Source: Rhodococcus sp. P-2
Lineage (GTDB): Bacteria > Actinomycetota > Actinomycetes > Mycobacteriales > Mycobacteriaceae
Length of the DNA: 64,000 nt
Reading direction: 5' to 3'
Assembly (NCBI RefSeq): GCF_016598535.1
Contig: NZ_CP066779.1
Location: 1,798,001 to 1,862,000, forward strand
Shown here: positions 26,127 through 36,341 of the stretch, one piece after another
Layout of the letters: each line of letters starts with the position of its first letter
How positions within the stretch are numbered: the stretch's first letter is position 1
Translations under genes and position numbers: made by a program
Notes under the pieces: generated by a model
Databases searched by the model: none
Seen by the model: the letters and a program-made list of their open reading frames with translations, nothing else
Told to the model about the DNA's origin: nothing

Positions 26127-27392
26127 TCAGACGGCGCGTCCCACCTTGTAGCGAACGAACGCCGGAAACGCGAGGGCAGAAAGGACAACACCGACGATCA
26201 CCAGGAAGCCGCCGCCCGCTGCCGCGACACCGGTCCCGAACAAGAAGGCCGCACCCCCGTGCAGTACGTCACCGATACGCGGACCACCTGCCACGACCAC
26301 GATGAACACGCCCTGCAGTCGTCCGCGCATGTCGTCGGTTGCCACTTGCTGAAGCATCGTGCTGCGGAATGCGGCCGAGACCATGTCGACCGCGCCGCCG
26401 AATGCCAGGAACGCCACAGCGATCCACAGCAGAATCACACTGGAACCAGGGCTCGCAAAGTACACGGCAACGCCGAAGCCGACCATCGACAGCCCCCACA
26501 GCGCGATGCAGACCAGCACGGCCCGCCCCTGGTACTGAACCCGCGGCAACCAGCCCGAGAAGACTCCGCCCAGAACGGCTCCCACCGACATCGCCGCGAA
26601 CAGCAGTCCGAGCGCAAAACCACCGCTGGCGGGGTCGCCGAAGGATTCGTGTGCGATCTCCGGGAACAGTGCTCGCGACATCCCGAACACCATCGCGATG
26701 ATGTCCACCACGAACGACGCGAGCAGAACCTTCTGTGTCGCGAGATACGTGAAACCGCCCAGGACCTCGCTCAATCCTGCCCGTCGAGACGTGCCGGTCG
26801 GCGGAATCGCCGGGAGCTTCCATACCGCCCACAGTGTGGCGAGAAGAAAGATCGAGTCGAGCAGGTACAGCAGTTGCAGACCGGCCGACGGTATGAGGAC
26901 ACCAGCCAGTAGCGGGCCGGCTATCGCACCGAACTGCACGACAGTCATGTTCAGCGAGTTCGCGGCAGGCAACTGCCTGCCCGGAATCAACCGAGGGATG
27001 ATCGCCGCTCGCGTCGGCTGGTTCACCGCGAAGAACGCCTGTTGAACCGAGAACAGGCCGAGCACCAACCACACGTTGTTCACGTTCAAGGCTGCCTGGA
27101 TCCAGAACAGCACCGACGTGACACCGAGTCCGATCGAGGTGATCATCAACAGCCGTCGTCGATCCATGACGTCGGCCAGTGCGCCGCCCCACAGACCGAA
27201 AACGACCAGCGGGACCAGACCGAAGATTCCCGTCAGACCGACGTAGGCCGAGCTTCGGGTGATCTCGTACACCTGTTGCGGTACGGCGACCACGCTGAGT
27301 TGAGCGCCGATAACGGTGACGATGCCGGCCGTCCACAGCCGTCGATAGTCGCGATTCTCGAGCGGAGTCGTGTCCGCGAGTAGCCGGCTCAC
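26127..27392 (-). CDS. MFS transporter (EntS-like, MFS_3 family)
   Basis: This membrane protein of about 421 aa has twelve predicted helices and typical MFS_3 blocks (NRDYRRLWTAGIVTVIGAQL; GALADVMDRRRLLMITSIGL; MRGRLQGVFIVVVAGGPRIG). The GTG at 27392 overlaps the pdxH stop (GTGA) and is preferred; GTG 27416 upstream would overlap pdxH more deeply. The family includes the enterobactin exporter EntS and multidrug exporters; the substrate is unknown. Translational coupling to pdxH is suggested by the overlap. Confidence 0.88.
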   Translation of the reverse strand: MSRLLADTTPLENRDYRRLWTAGIVTVIGAQLSVVAVPQQVYEITRSSAYVGLTGIFGLVPLVVFGLWGGALADVMDRRRLLMITSIGLGVTSVLFWIQAALNVNNVWLVLGLFSVQQAFFAVNQPTRAAIIPRLIPGRQLPAANSLNMTVVQFGAIAGPLLAGVLIPSAGLQLLYLLDSIFLLATLWAVWKLPAIPPTGTSRRAGLSEVLGGFTYLATQKVLLASFVVDIIAMVFGMSRALFPEIAHESFGDPASGGFALGLLFAAMSVGAVLGGVFSGWLPRVQYQGRAVLVCIALWGLSMVGFGVAVYFASPGSSVILLWIAVAFLAFGGAVDMVSAAFRSTMLQQVATDDMRGRLQGVFIVVVAGGPRIGDVLHGGAAFLFGTGVAAAGGGFLVIVGVVLSALAFPAFVRYKVGRAV

Positions 27393-28102
27393 GGCTGGAG
27401 ACGGACGGCGGACCACTGTCCGTCGACCAGGCTCGTGCGAACTCGATTGTGCATGCGGTTCGCGCGTCCTTGCCAGAACTCGACGGACTCGGGCCGGATC
27501 AGGATCCCGCCCCAGTTCCGTGGCACCGGAATCTCGCCGTCCACGCCGAATCGGGCAGCGACCTCACGCAGTTGCTCGTCGAGATCGGCACGCGAGTCGA
27601 TCGGACGAGACTGCGACGACGCCCATGCGCCGAGCTGCGAACCTCGAGGCCGGGTTCGCCAATACTCTTGCGTCAGTTGAGCACTCACCCGCTCGGTGGT
27701 GCCGCGGACGATCACCTGCCTGGCAAGGGTCAGCCACGTGAAGTTGGCCGACGCGTACGGGTGGGCGGCAAGGTGACGAGCCTTGTCGGATCCGTAGTTG
27801 GTGAAGAAGAGGACGCCGTCCTCGCTGAGCCCTTTGCAGAGCACGGTCCGCGACGCCGGACGGCCACCCTCGTCCACCGTCGACAGAGTCATGGCGTTGG
27901 GCTCCGGAGCGTCCGCTTCGACGGCGTCCACGAGCCATTGACGCATGAGGGGCAGCCAACCGGTCTCGACGACCGAAGTATCCAATTCCGCACTCATGCG
28001 GTCCTCGACGGACTCCGATTCGCTGCCTGCTTGCGGATAGCCCACACGCATGGCCGCGAGTTCGTTGTCCACCGCCTGCGGGTCCTGACGTTCATTCGAC
28101 AC
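27389..28102 (-). CDS. pdxH: Pyridoxamine 5'-phosphate oxidase
   Basis: This FMN enzyme of about 237 aa oxidises pyridoxine- or pyridoxamine-5'-phosphate to pyridoxal 5'-phosphate. Family motifs are NAMTLSTVDEGGRPASRTVL, FFTNYGSDKARHLAAHPYAS, the RGSQLGAWASSQS segment and the C-terminal WGGILIRPESVEFWQGRANR with R-x-H. GTG 28102 is the best start; a TTG at 28138 is the longer alternative. It supplies PLP, used by SerC encoded nearby. It is divergent from the second citrate synthase gene. Confidence 0.93.
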   Translation of the reverse strand: MSNERQDPQAVDNELAAMRVGYPQAGSESESVEDRMSAELDTSVVETGWLPLMRQWLVDAVEADAPEPNAMTLSTVDEGGRPASRTVLCKGLSEDGVLFFTNYGSDKARHLAAHPYASANFTWLTLARQVIVRGTTERVSAQLTQEYWRTRPRGSQLGAWASSQSRPIDSRADLDEQLREVAARFGVDGEIPVPRNWGGILIRPESVEFWQGRANRMHNRVRTSLVDGQWSAVRLQP

Positions 28103-28346
28103 AGCCGAGAACGCTACTCCCGGGTACTCACTGGCCAACGGCTACGCGGCACGCGCTAAAGTTTGCCGTGGCTAGACCCGACCCGGACCGCGAGCCGCAC
28201 CAGCGACAGCACCGAATCGGGACGAGACGATTGCGCAGTACAAAACACGGTGCGTGCTCATCCCTGCGAGCACCGAGGCGCAGTCACTGAAGCTGAGGCA
28301 GTGCGACTGTAGACCTGGCGCACTCGAACGAGGAGAGTCCACGAGA

Positions 28347-29474
28347 ATGGCAGCGAGCGCAGCAATACCGGACGATTTTGTGAGCGGACTCGAAGGCGTC
28401 GTCGCCTTCACCAGCGATATCGCAGAACCCGACAAGGACGGCGGCGCACTGCGCTACCGCGGAGTCGACATCGAAGACCTGGTCGGCCAGAGGGTCACCT
28501 TCGGCAACGTATGGGCCCTTCTCGTCGACGGACGCTTCGGCCCCGGCCTCCCGCCGGCCGAGCCGTTCCCCCTCCCCATTCACACCGGCGACGTCCGAGT
28601 CGACGTCCAGGCCGGACTGGCGATGCTGGCCCCCATCTGGGGTTACCAGCCGCTCCTCGACATAGATGACGAGACCGCCCGCGACCAGCTCGCCCGCGCA
28701 TCCGTCATGGCACTGTCGTACGTCGCGCAGTCCGCTCGCGGCATCTACCAGCCTGCAGTCCCCCAGAGCCGTATCGACGAGGCCAAGACGGTCACCGAGC
28801 GCTTCATGGTGCGCTGGAAGGGTGAGCCCGATCCGGCACACGTCGAGGCAATCGACGCGTACTGGGTCTCGGCAGCCGAGCACGGCATGAACGCCTCCAC
28901 CTTCACGGCCCGCGTCATCGCCTCCACCGGCGCCGACGTCGCGGCTTCGCTTTCCGGCGCCATCGGCGCGATGTCCGGCCCGCTGCACGGCGGCGCACCG
29001 GCCCGCGTTCTTCCGATGATCGAAGAGACCGAGAAGACCGGCGACGCCCGCGCACTGGTCAAGGGAATCCTCGACCGCAAGGAAAAGCTCATGGGCTTCG
29101 GACACCGCGTCTACCGCGCCGAAGATCCCCGTGCACGCGTGCTCCGCGCCACCGCGAAGCGCCTCAACGCTCCCCGCTACGAGGCAGCCGCAGCTCTCGA
29201 GCAGGCTGCACTGGCAGAACTGCGTGAGCGTCGTCCCGATCGCGCGATCGAGACCAACGTCGAGTTCTGGGCCGCCGTCATCCTCGACTTCGCCGAGGTT
29301 CCCGCGCACATGATGCCCGCCATGTTCACCTGTGGTCGCACCGCCGGCTGGTGTGCACACATCCTCGAGCAGAAGCGTCTCGGTAAACTGGTACGCCCGG
29401 CCGCCATCTACACCGGCCCGGCGCCCCGTACTCCGGAGTCGGTCGAGGGCTGGGACCAGATCAGCCACGCGTAG
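28347..29474 (+). CDS. citA: Second citrate synthase (short type, CitA-like)
   Basis: This 375-aa citrate synthase family enzyme has the catalytic region GPLHGGAPARVLPMIEE, GFGHRVYRAEDPRARVLR and EFWAAVILDFAEVPAHMMPA. It is shorter than GltA and closer to the type called citA (Rv0889c) in mycobacteria; some relatives are 2-methylcitrate synthases, which cannot be excluded. ATG 28347 follows AACGAGGAGA. It is followed by serC 63 bp downstream. Confidence 0.92.
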   Translation: MAASAAIPDDFVSGLEGVVAFTSDIAEPDKDGGALRYRGVDIEDLVGQRVTFGNVWALLVDGRFGPGLPPAEPFPLPIHTGDVRVDVQAGLAMLAPIWGYQPLLDIDDETARDQLARASVMALSYVAQSARGIYQPAVPQSRIDEAKTVTERFMVRWKGEPDPAHVEAIDAYWVSAAEHGMNASTFTARVIASTGADVAASLSGAIGAMSGPLHGGAPARVLPMIEETEKTGDARALVKGILDRKEKLMGFGHRVYRAEDPRARVLRATAKRLNAPRYEAAAALEQAALAELRERRPDRAIETNVEFWAAVILDFAEVPAHMMPAMFTCGRTAGWCAHILEQKRLGKLVRPAAIYTGPAPRTPESVEGWDQISHA

Positions 29475-29504
29475 TACCCCGCTCGAATTCGCCAATCACG
29501 GTAG

Positions 29505-30659
<1,155 letters not shown>

Positions 30660-30677
30660 TTTTCGCATTGCTTCACC

Positions 30678-30710
30678 GCTCGGCCCCCGACATGACGTCG
30701 GGGGCCGAGC
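30678..30710. terminator. Hairpin terminator after serC
   Basis: GCTCGGCCCCCGAC and GTCGGGGGCCGAGC form a perfect 14-bp stem with a 5-nt loop, 18 bp after the serC stop. Only a short T-run (CGTCGTTTG) follows, as is common in actinobacteria. Confidence 0.8.
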
Positions 30711-30856
30711 GTCGTTTGCCAGGCCTTGTGAGCTACCACACCGGTGGTCGGATCCGAGGTCATCTCGCCCTGCGTGTCCTGCCGAGTCCATGGTCACGAA
30801 TGAATTACAGTTGAGCGCGGCGCAAAGTCGCGAGCCGGCGCGATAAGGAGGTCAAT

Positions 30857-31762
30857 GTGCGAGAGCTTCGAGTGATCGGACTTGAACCCGATGGATCGCA
30901 TGTGGTGTGCGCAGATGCTGAAACCGGCCAGAAATTCCGGCTTCCCGCCGATGACAAACTTCGTGCAGCTTCCCGCGGAGACGTGGCTCGACTCGGCCAG
31001 ATTGAGATCGAAATGGAAAGCCAACTCCGTCCCCGCGAAATTCAGGCGCGCATCCGTTCCGGCGCTTCCGTAGAGCAGGTCGCCGAAGAAGCGAAGATCC
31101 CCATCAGCAAGGTCGAGCGCTTTGCGTACCCCGTCCTTCTCGAGCGTTCCCGCGCCGCGGAGATGGCCCAGGGCGGACATCCGGTCCGCGACAACGGTCC
31201 GACGGTCCCCACCCTCTCCGAAATCGTGACTCACGCATTCCGCGCCCGCGGCCACAGCATCGACGAGGCCACCTGGGATGCCTGGCGCGACGAGGACAAT
31301 CAGTGGGTCGCCCAATTGCAGTGGCAGGCCGGCCGCACCACCAACGCCGCGCACTGGCGCTACCAGCCCGACGCGCACGGCGGAACGATCGTCGCACTCG
31401 ACGACGCGGCATTCGACTTGATCGATCCCGACTTCGGTCGCCCGCTCCGCGGCCTGGTACCGGTGGCATCGAGCGAGCCCGAACAACTCGAACTGTCCCG
31501 ATTCGACGTCGAACCGGTGGCGGAGATCGAGCCCGAGCCCGCAGTGGTCCCCGAGCGGACGGTAGTGGCGGAACGGATCGTGGCGCCCGAACCGATTGCT
31601 GTCGAGCCGGAAACCGTCGTCGCCGAAGAGGTTCCCGAGCCTGCACCGGATGTGACCCCGAAAACCGCTCCGCAGCAGACGCAGACCAAGGACAAGCGCG
31701 GACGGCCTGCTCTGCCCTCGTGGGACGACGTACTCCTCGGGGTCCGCAGCAGCGGTCGCTGA
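30857..31762 (+). CDS. sepH: Septation protein SepH
   Basis: This 301-aa protein matches SepH (DUF3071): N-terminal MRELRVIGLEPDGSHVVCAD, a conserved helix-turn-helix-like segment (ASVEQVAEEAKIPISKVERF, then AYPVLLERSRAAEMAQ) and a Pro/Glu/Val-rich variable C-terminal tail (residues 210-290). SepH binds FtsZ and promotes its assembly at division sites in actinobacteria. GTG 30857 is preceded by AAGGAGGT. Its place after serC matches Rv0883c. The stretch 30711-30856 should hold its promoter. Confidence 0.93.
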   Translation: MRELRVIGLEPDGSHVVCADAETGQKFRLPADDKLRAASRGDVARLGQIEIEMESQLRPREIQARIRSGASVEQVAEEAKIPISKVERFAYPVLLERSRAAEMAQGGHPVRDNGPTVPTLSEIVTHAFRARGHSIDEATWDAWRDEDNQWVAQLQWQAGRTTNAAHWRYQPDAHGGTIVALDDAAFDLIDPDFGRPLRGLVPVASSEPEQLELSRFDVEPVAEIEPEPAVVPERTVVAERIVAPEPIAVEPETVVAEEVPEPAPDVTPKTAPQQTQTKDKRGRPALPSWDDVLLGVRSSGR

Positions 31763-31814
31763 CCCGAAGGAAAGTATTCTTCTTTCGAGCGAGGCTGAGG
31801 AGAGAGGGCTGCCG

Positions 31815-32600
31815 GTGGCTGCACGGGTATCGACGATCTGGTTTCTGGGCGGCGCAGACGCTCGCACCGAATTGAGCAAGTACCCACAGCCTGATCAGAC
31901 CGAGGCGCTGAAAATCGCCATGTCGCTGTACCCGGACAAGGAGTTCGAGTCGCTCGGGCCTCAGCCGCTGTCCATCGCCGCGACGGTGAGCCCCGGGTAC
32001 GTCTTCGTCGGCGCGTACGGCCGAGTGAGTGTCGTCTGCAGCTCCGAACTCAGCACCTTCGTCCCCTCGAAACTGCCTGAGTCCTGGCGCCTTTCAGCCG
32101 AGGGTGGCTCGACGCTGTTGATCAGCTCCGTCCCCGAAACCGCGCAGGGTTCGTTTGCGCTGTGGGAGGACGGCGAGCTACGACGCTCGTTCAGTGCCAT
32201 CCCGATCGACATCGTCGAAAATCTGGGGATCCCGCAGACCTGGGAACGGGAATTCTGGGCCGGCAACCATCCCCTGCGTTACCCGCCCGGGATCCTGCCC
32301 GATCCGCAGTCACTTCCGTTCCACCCACAACAGTTCGCGGAGTCTGCCAACCTCGAGTGGCTGGGATTTCGATACACCGGCGCGCCGCGAGAGCACGAAC
32401 TCGACACGACGCAGATTCTCCTGTGGGGCTTCAAGATTCATCGCCCCGGCGAGGCACCCAAACCTGCGCCCCCAGCTCCCGCACCGGTACCCGAGCAGGC
32501 GCCGACAGGGGTGCCCATGCCCGAGAACCTGCCGCCGATCCACGACGCACCGGTGGCCAAGCCGCGCGGCCGCCTCGCTCGGTACTTCGGGTTCAAGTAG
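31815..32600 (+). CDS. DUF6928 family protein
   Basis: This 261-aa protein begins VAARVSTIWFLGGADARTEL and has no signal peptide. I recognise the overall layout as the actinobacterial DUF6928 family, usually found near sepH; the family assignment is from memory. The C-terminal 60 residues are proline-rich (PKPAPPAPAPVPEQAPTGVP) and end in a basic patch (RGRLARYFGFK). The GTG start follows GAGGAGAGAGGG. No function is known to me. Confidence 0.8.
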   Translation: MAARVSTIWFLGGADARTELSKYPQPDQTEALKIAMSLYPDKEFESLGPQPLSIAATVSPGYVFVGAYGRVSVVCSSELSTFVPSKLPESWRLSAEGGSTLLISSVPETAQGSFALWEDGELRRSFSAIPIDIVENLGIPQTWEREFWAGNHPLRYPPGILPDPQSLPFHPQQFAESANLEWLGFRYTGAPREHELDTTQILLWGFKIHRPGEAPKPAPPAPAPVPEQAPTGVPMPENLPPIHDAPVAKPRGRLARYFGFK

Positions 32601-32620
32601 CGCGAACCGGCATCACACGG

Positions 32621-32881
32621 TCACGCGGCTATCGCTGCGATCCATCCGAGCGGAACTCCGGCCGCTGCCCCGAAGACCACCCATCGCCAGACGGGAATCG
32701 CTCGCCAGCGCCACACGGTCGGCGCAAGTCCGCCTACCGCAATGAGATTGACGACGACTGCCAGGAGCACGTTCACGTCGCCGAGCGCGATGCAGAACGC
32801 CGCGACGGCGCTGGTCGAGAGCATCGCGGCGAATACCGACACCGCGATTCCGGTGAACCAGGGCGTGCGGTCAGAAGTCAC
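32621..32881 (-). CDS. Small DUF2537 membrane protein
   Basis: This 86-aa protein has two or three hydrophobic helices (IAVSVFAAMLSTSAVAAFCI; LAVVVNLIAVGGLAPTVWRW; WVVFGAAAGVPLGWIAAIAA). It matches the position and type of the DUF2537 membrane protein beside the RNA methyltransferase in mycobacteria (Rv0882). The GTG start overlaps the methyltransferase stop by four bases, so the two are translationally coupled. Function unknown. Confidence 0.8.
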   Translation of the reverse strand: MTSDRTPWFTGIAVSVFAAMLSTSAVAAFCIALGDVNVLLAVVVNLIAVGGLAPTVWRWRAIPVWRWVVFGAAAGVPLGWIAAIAA

Positions 32882-33684
32882 CGGCCGGTCCTGACACGTT
32901 CGTAGAAGGCCATCGCCGCTGCGGTCGCGACATTGAGTGAATCGGTGCCTGGCGCCATCGGTATCTTGGCGCGAATGTCGGTGGCCCGCATCGCATGTTC
33001 GGTCAGACCTGGCCCCTCGGCGCCCAGCAGTAGCGCCACCTTCTCCCCGGTCATCGCTTCGGCCAAAGTGACCGCTTCCAGATTCGGAGTCAAGGAAATG
33101 AGCTGAAAACCGTTGCCACGCAGCTCATCCAAATCGTGTGGCCACTTTGCCACATGCGCGAATGGCACTCGCAGCACGTGCCCCATCGACACACGGACCG
33201 ACCGCCGGTACAGCGGGTCGGCACAACCCTTCCCGAACAGAACTGCATCGACACCGAGCCCCGCCGCGTTGCGGAACATCGAACCGAGATTCTCGTGATC
33301 GTTGACGCCTTCGAGGACCACTACGGTCTTCGCGTCCTTCAACACGTCCGAAACTGCGAGCGGCGCCGGGCGTGCTGCTGCAGCGAGGACGCCACGGTTG
33401 AGGTGAAATCCGACGACCTCGGCCATCACTTCCGCGCTCGTACGGTAGAACGGCACGTCCACACCGTCGAGATCGTCAGCGAGCTCCAGGAGCCGTCGTT
33501 CGACGCCGAGGAGACTGATCGGCTCGAACCGCGAGGTCAGCAGTCGCTGGGTGACGAATACTCCCTCGGCGATGACCAGCCCCTTGCCCTCCGGCAGGTC
33601 AGGGCGCCGATCCGAGGAGTTGAGATCGCGAAAGTCATCCAGCCGGGGGTCGGCGGGATCTGAGATGTCGATGACGTGAACCAC
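32878..33684 (-). CDS. TrmH/SpoU-family RNA 2'-O-methyltransferase
   Basis: This SPOUT-class methyltransferase of about 268 aa has an N-terminal L30e-like RNA-binding domain (GLVIAEGVFVTQRLLTSRFE) and the three SpoU motifs: VLEGVNDHENLGSMFRNAAG, LLLGAEGPGLTEHAM and LNVATAAAMAFYE. It would methylate a ribose 2'-OH in tRNA or rRNA with SAM; the target site is unknown. GTG 33684 gives a family-like start (VVHVIDISDPADPRLDDF); GTG 33723 is the longer choice. It corresponds to Rv0881. Confidence 0.92.
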   Translation of the reverse strand: MVHVIDISDPADPRLDDFRDLNSSDRRPDLPEGKGLVIAEGVFVTQRLLTSRFEPISLLGVERRLLELADDLDGVDVPFYRTSAEVMAEVVGFHLNRGVLAAAARPAPLAVSDVLKDAKTVVVLEGVNDHENLGSMFRNAAGLGVDAVLFGKGCADPLYRRSVRVSMGHVLRVPFAHVAKWPHDLDELRGNGFQLISLTPNLEAVTLAEAMTGEKVALLLGAEGPGLTEHAMRATDIRAKIPMAPGTDSLNVATAAAMAFYERVRTGR

Positions 33685-33733
33685 GGGTCTATCGTGCCGT
33701 ACGCACCGCGAGCCCCCCACCACTACTCCCGAC

Positions 33734-34324
33734 CTAGCGCAACAGCGTGACGAAATGCGCGTCGAGCACCTGGCTGATCACCTCTGGATTGGTTCGCTCG
33801 GGATTGTCGACGCCGTGCGACGCGAGCCCGTCGGCGAGCGCATGCAATCTCATCGCCTCGATGTCGACCGAGGCACCCGGCCGTAGAAATCCCGCTTCAA
33901 ACGCTGCGTCGACGAACGAACGAAAGTGCCCGAACAAGGTCCGATCCGTCTCGTCACGCACTGCCGTCAACGCCGAATCGGTTTGAGCGGCAGCAGCAAA
34001 AGCCTCCCAGACCTGCATTTCTTCTCGCCGGTCTTCGTCGAGGGGAACGAACTGATCGGTGAACTGACGCATGGCGCGGCGGATGTCGGGATCGAAGTCG
34101 ATGCCGGCAATCCTTTCCTCCACCCGGACGGTCACGAGCGTCATCGCGAACAGCAAGAGTTCGGACTGCGTCGCGAAGAAGTGACGTAGCGACCCCGTCG
34201 ACATCTGTGCCTCGTCGGCCACGGCGCGGACGCTGGCGCTTGCGACACCGTCGCGTCGGATCACACGCCACACGGCCTCGGCGATCTCTTCACGCCGCTC
34301 ATCCGGACTGCTACGTTTCACCAC
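33734..34324 (-). CDS. TetR-family regulator (BetI-like C-terminal domain)
   Basis: This 196-aa regulator has a TetR helix-turn-helix (RREEIAEAVWRVIRRDGVAS, VRAVADEAQMSTGSLRHFFA) and a C-terminal ligand domain of the BetI/TetR_C_6 type (MRLHALADGLASHGV). It is divergent from the membrane protein gene at 34395, with two palindromic sites between them, and is the probable repressor of that gene and of itself. Confidence 0.9.
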   Translation of the reverse strand: MVKRSSPDERREEIAEAVWRVIRRDGVASASVRAVADEAQMSTGSLRHFFATQSELLLFAMTLVTVRVEERIAGIDFDPDIRRAMRQFTDQFVPLDEDRREEMQVWEAFAAAAQTDSALTAVRDETDRTLFGHFRSFVDAAFEAGFLRPGASVDIEAMRLHALADGLASHGVDNPERTNPEVISQVLDAHFVTLLR

Positions 34325-34330
34325 TTCACA

Positions 34331-34380
34331 AAACTAACACAGCTGTGCTAGTTTTCAAGCACTAACACAGTCGTACTAGA
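34331..34380. promoter_or_regulatory. Tandem palindromic operators for the TetR regulator
   Basis: A 24-bp palindrome with one mismatched pair (AAACTAACACAG / CTGTGCTAGTTT, 34331-34354) is followed 28 bp later by a second, poorer copy starting ACTAACACAG (34361-34379). Both lie between the divergent TetR and membrane protein starts. Confidence 0.75.
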
Positions 34381-34394
34381 AATGAGCTGATGTC

Positions 34395-34943
34395 ATGATC
34401 GTCCACCTGATCATCGCGTGCGAAATCATGTTCTGGGTGTTCATCGCCGCAGGTCTCGCCGCCCGCTATCTGCTGCGCCGCAAGACTCTGGGCGCCGCAC
34501 TGCTCATCTGCGCACCCCTGGTCGACGTCGTGCTGCTCGTCGCCACGGCCCTCGATCTCCGGGGCGGCGGCGAGGCGAACTTCACCCACGGACTTGCTGC
34601 GGCCTACATAGGCTTCTCCGTAGCATTCGGACACAGCCTCATCTCCTGGGCCGACGCCAGGTTCGCCTACCGATTCGCCGGCGGCCCGGCACCGGTGGCG
34701 CCACCCAGGTACGGGAGCGCGCGAGCACTGCGCGAATGGCGCGAGTTCGGCAAAGCTGCGATCGCCTGGGCCATCGCGTGCGGACTTCTCGGCGCGGCCA
34801 TCTTCCTCGTCGACGACCCCGCCCGTACGGGTGCGCTCGACGGATGGATCAGCAAGCTGACAGTGGTGCTCGCGATCTGGGGAGCAATCGCCCTGAGCTA
34901 CACGGTGTTTCCCAAGCGTGAGAAGGTCACGGCGCGCGGCTAG
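34395..34943 (+). CDS. Hypothetical integral membrane protein under TetR control
   Basis: This 182-aa protein has four to five predicted helices: about residues 5-25, 32-52, 65-85, 117-137 and 150-168. A cytoplasmic loop with a RYGSARALREWREFGK segment sits in the middle. I do not recognise a named family. It is divergent from a TetR repressor with a clear operator, so its expression is probably inducible by a small molecule. The 3' end overlaps the convergent MFS gene by 17 bp. Confidence 0.8.
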   Translation: MIVHLIIACEIMFWVFIAAGLAARYLLRRKTLGAALLICAPLVDVVLLVATALDLRGGGEANFTHGLAAAYIGFSVAFGHSLISWADARFAYRFAGGPAPVAPPRYGSARALREWREFGKAAIAWAIACGLLGAAIFLVDDPARTGALDGWISKLTVVLAIWGAIALSYTVFPKREKVTARG

Positions 34944-36258
34944 CCTCGACTGCCTGTTCGGTCGCGTCGCACACGATCACCGGACGCAGGACGAAAACCG
35001 GCAATCTGCCACCGTCTTCCGGTCGCGAAAGACGAAGTTTCAGTCCTTCGCTACGTAACAGGTACACCCCGGCCGCTGTGCCCGAGACGAGCGAGATCAC
35101 TCCACCCACGATCAAAGGCGCACGGGGATCCACGGAGTCGGCCAGCCAGCCCAGCAGCGGACTTCCCAGCGGTGTGCCACCGAGGAAACTGAGCATGTAG
35201 ATACCCATCACGCGCCCACGCATCTCGGAAGGCACCGACATCTGCAGGATGTTCATCGCGGACGTCGTGAACGTCAACGTCAGTGCGCCCGTGGGAATCA
35301 ACATCAGCGCCACCAGCGCGTAGGTGGGCATCAATCCCACCGCGACCTCGAACACACCGAAAGCCACGGCGGCACCGAGGAACGTCCGCAGTCGCGGCGC
35401 TTCCTTCCGTCTTGCGGCATACGCAGCGCCGGCGAGGGTTCCCACGGCAAGCGTCGTGGACAGCAGTCCGTAACCGTCGGCCTCGAGACCGAACGTGTTG
35501 CGCGCCATCACCGCAAGGCTGATCGCGAAGTTCAAACCGAACGTCGAGACCATGAAGACGGACACCATGATCACGCGAAGGTCCTTGCGGCCCCACACGT
35601 ATCGGAACCCGTCGCGCACCTGTCCCTTGGTACGCGGGGCCGGTTCGGACGGGATCAACTCCTTCTTGTTCATCAGGTACAGCGCGATGAGCACCCCACC
35701 GAACGTCGCGACGTTGAGCAGGAACACCCACCCGGTACCGATCAGGTTGATCAAAACACCCGAGATGGCCGGTCCGACGATGCGGGCCGTGTTGAACGTC
35801 ATGGAGTTGAGCGCGATTGCGTTGGACAGGTGTTCCTTGCCCACCATTTCGATAGTGAACGACTGACGCACCGGAGCGTCGAGCGCCGAGACACAGCCGA
35901 GGGCAAAGGCAATCAGGAAGACGTGCCACAACGCGACGAGCCCACCGACGTCCAACACACCCAACACCAGCGCGCACACCGCACTCGCCCACTGGGTGAA
36001 GATCAGGATGCGACGCTTGTCGTACCGATCGGCCAGCACACCGCCCCACACCGACAGGAACAGCGTCGGGCCGAACTGCAAGGCCATCACGATGCCCACC
36101 GCCAGCGCGTTGCCGTCCGAGAGCGTCAGTACCAGCCAGTCCTGGGCGATACGTTGCATCCACGTGCCGACCAGAGAAACGATCTGTCCGGAAGCCCAAA
36201 GGCGGTAGTTACGGTTGTGGAGCGCGGCAAACATGCCGGAATCGGGGTCTCGGGGCAC
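34927..36258 (-). CDS. MFS transporter (MFS_3 type)
   Basis: This transporter of about 443 aa has twelve hydrophobic helices with MFS_3 blocks (MFAALHNRNYRLWASGQIVS; GVLADRYDKRRILIFTQWAS; SEMRGRVMGIYMLSFLGGTP). GTG 36258 is chosen since any further upstream start would run into the MarR gene ending at 36342. It is 83 bp downstream of that marR-type gene on the same strand, a typical arrangement for a regulated drug or metabolite exporter. Substrate unknown. Confidence 0.9.
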   Translation of the reverse strand: MPRDPDSGMFAALHNRNYRLWASGQIVSLVGTWMQRIAQDWLVLTLSDGNALAVGIVMALQFGPTLFLSVWGGVLADRYDKRRILIFTQWASAVCALVLGVLDVGGLVALWHVFLIAFALGCVSALDAPVRQSFTIEMVGKEHLSNAIALNSMTFNTARIVGPAISGVLINLIGTGWVFLLNVATFGGVLIALYLMNKKELIPSEPAPRTKGQVRDGFRYVWGRKDLRVIMVSVFMVSTFGLNFAISLAVMARNTFGLEADGYGLLSTTLAVGTLAGAAYAARRKEAPRLRTFLGAAVAFGVFEVAVGLMPTYALVALMLIPTGALTLTFTTSAMNILQMSVPSEMRGRVMGIYMLSFLGGTPLGSPLLGWLADSVDPRAPLIVGGVISLVSGTAAGVYLLRSEGLKLRLSRPEDGGRLPVFVLRPVIVCDATEQAVEASRAP

Positions 36259-36341
36259 CCCACCATCTTGCCCCTCGAGTAATTCGTTCGGGCAACGACC
36301 TCTGTGTAGCGGAGCTACGCAACAACTACTCGGTCGCGGAG

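Noticed and set aside
28284-29495. 403-residue open frame antisense to the second citrate synthase
   Set aside because: Shadow of a well-supported gene; no ribosome site or domain.
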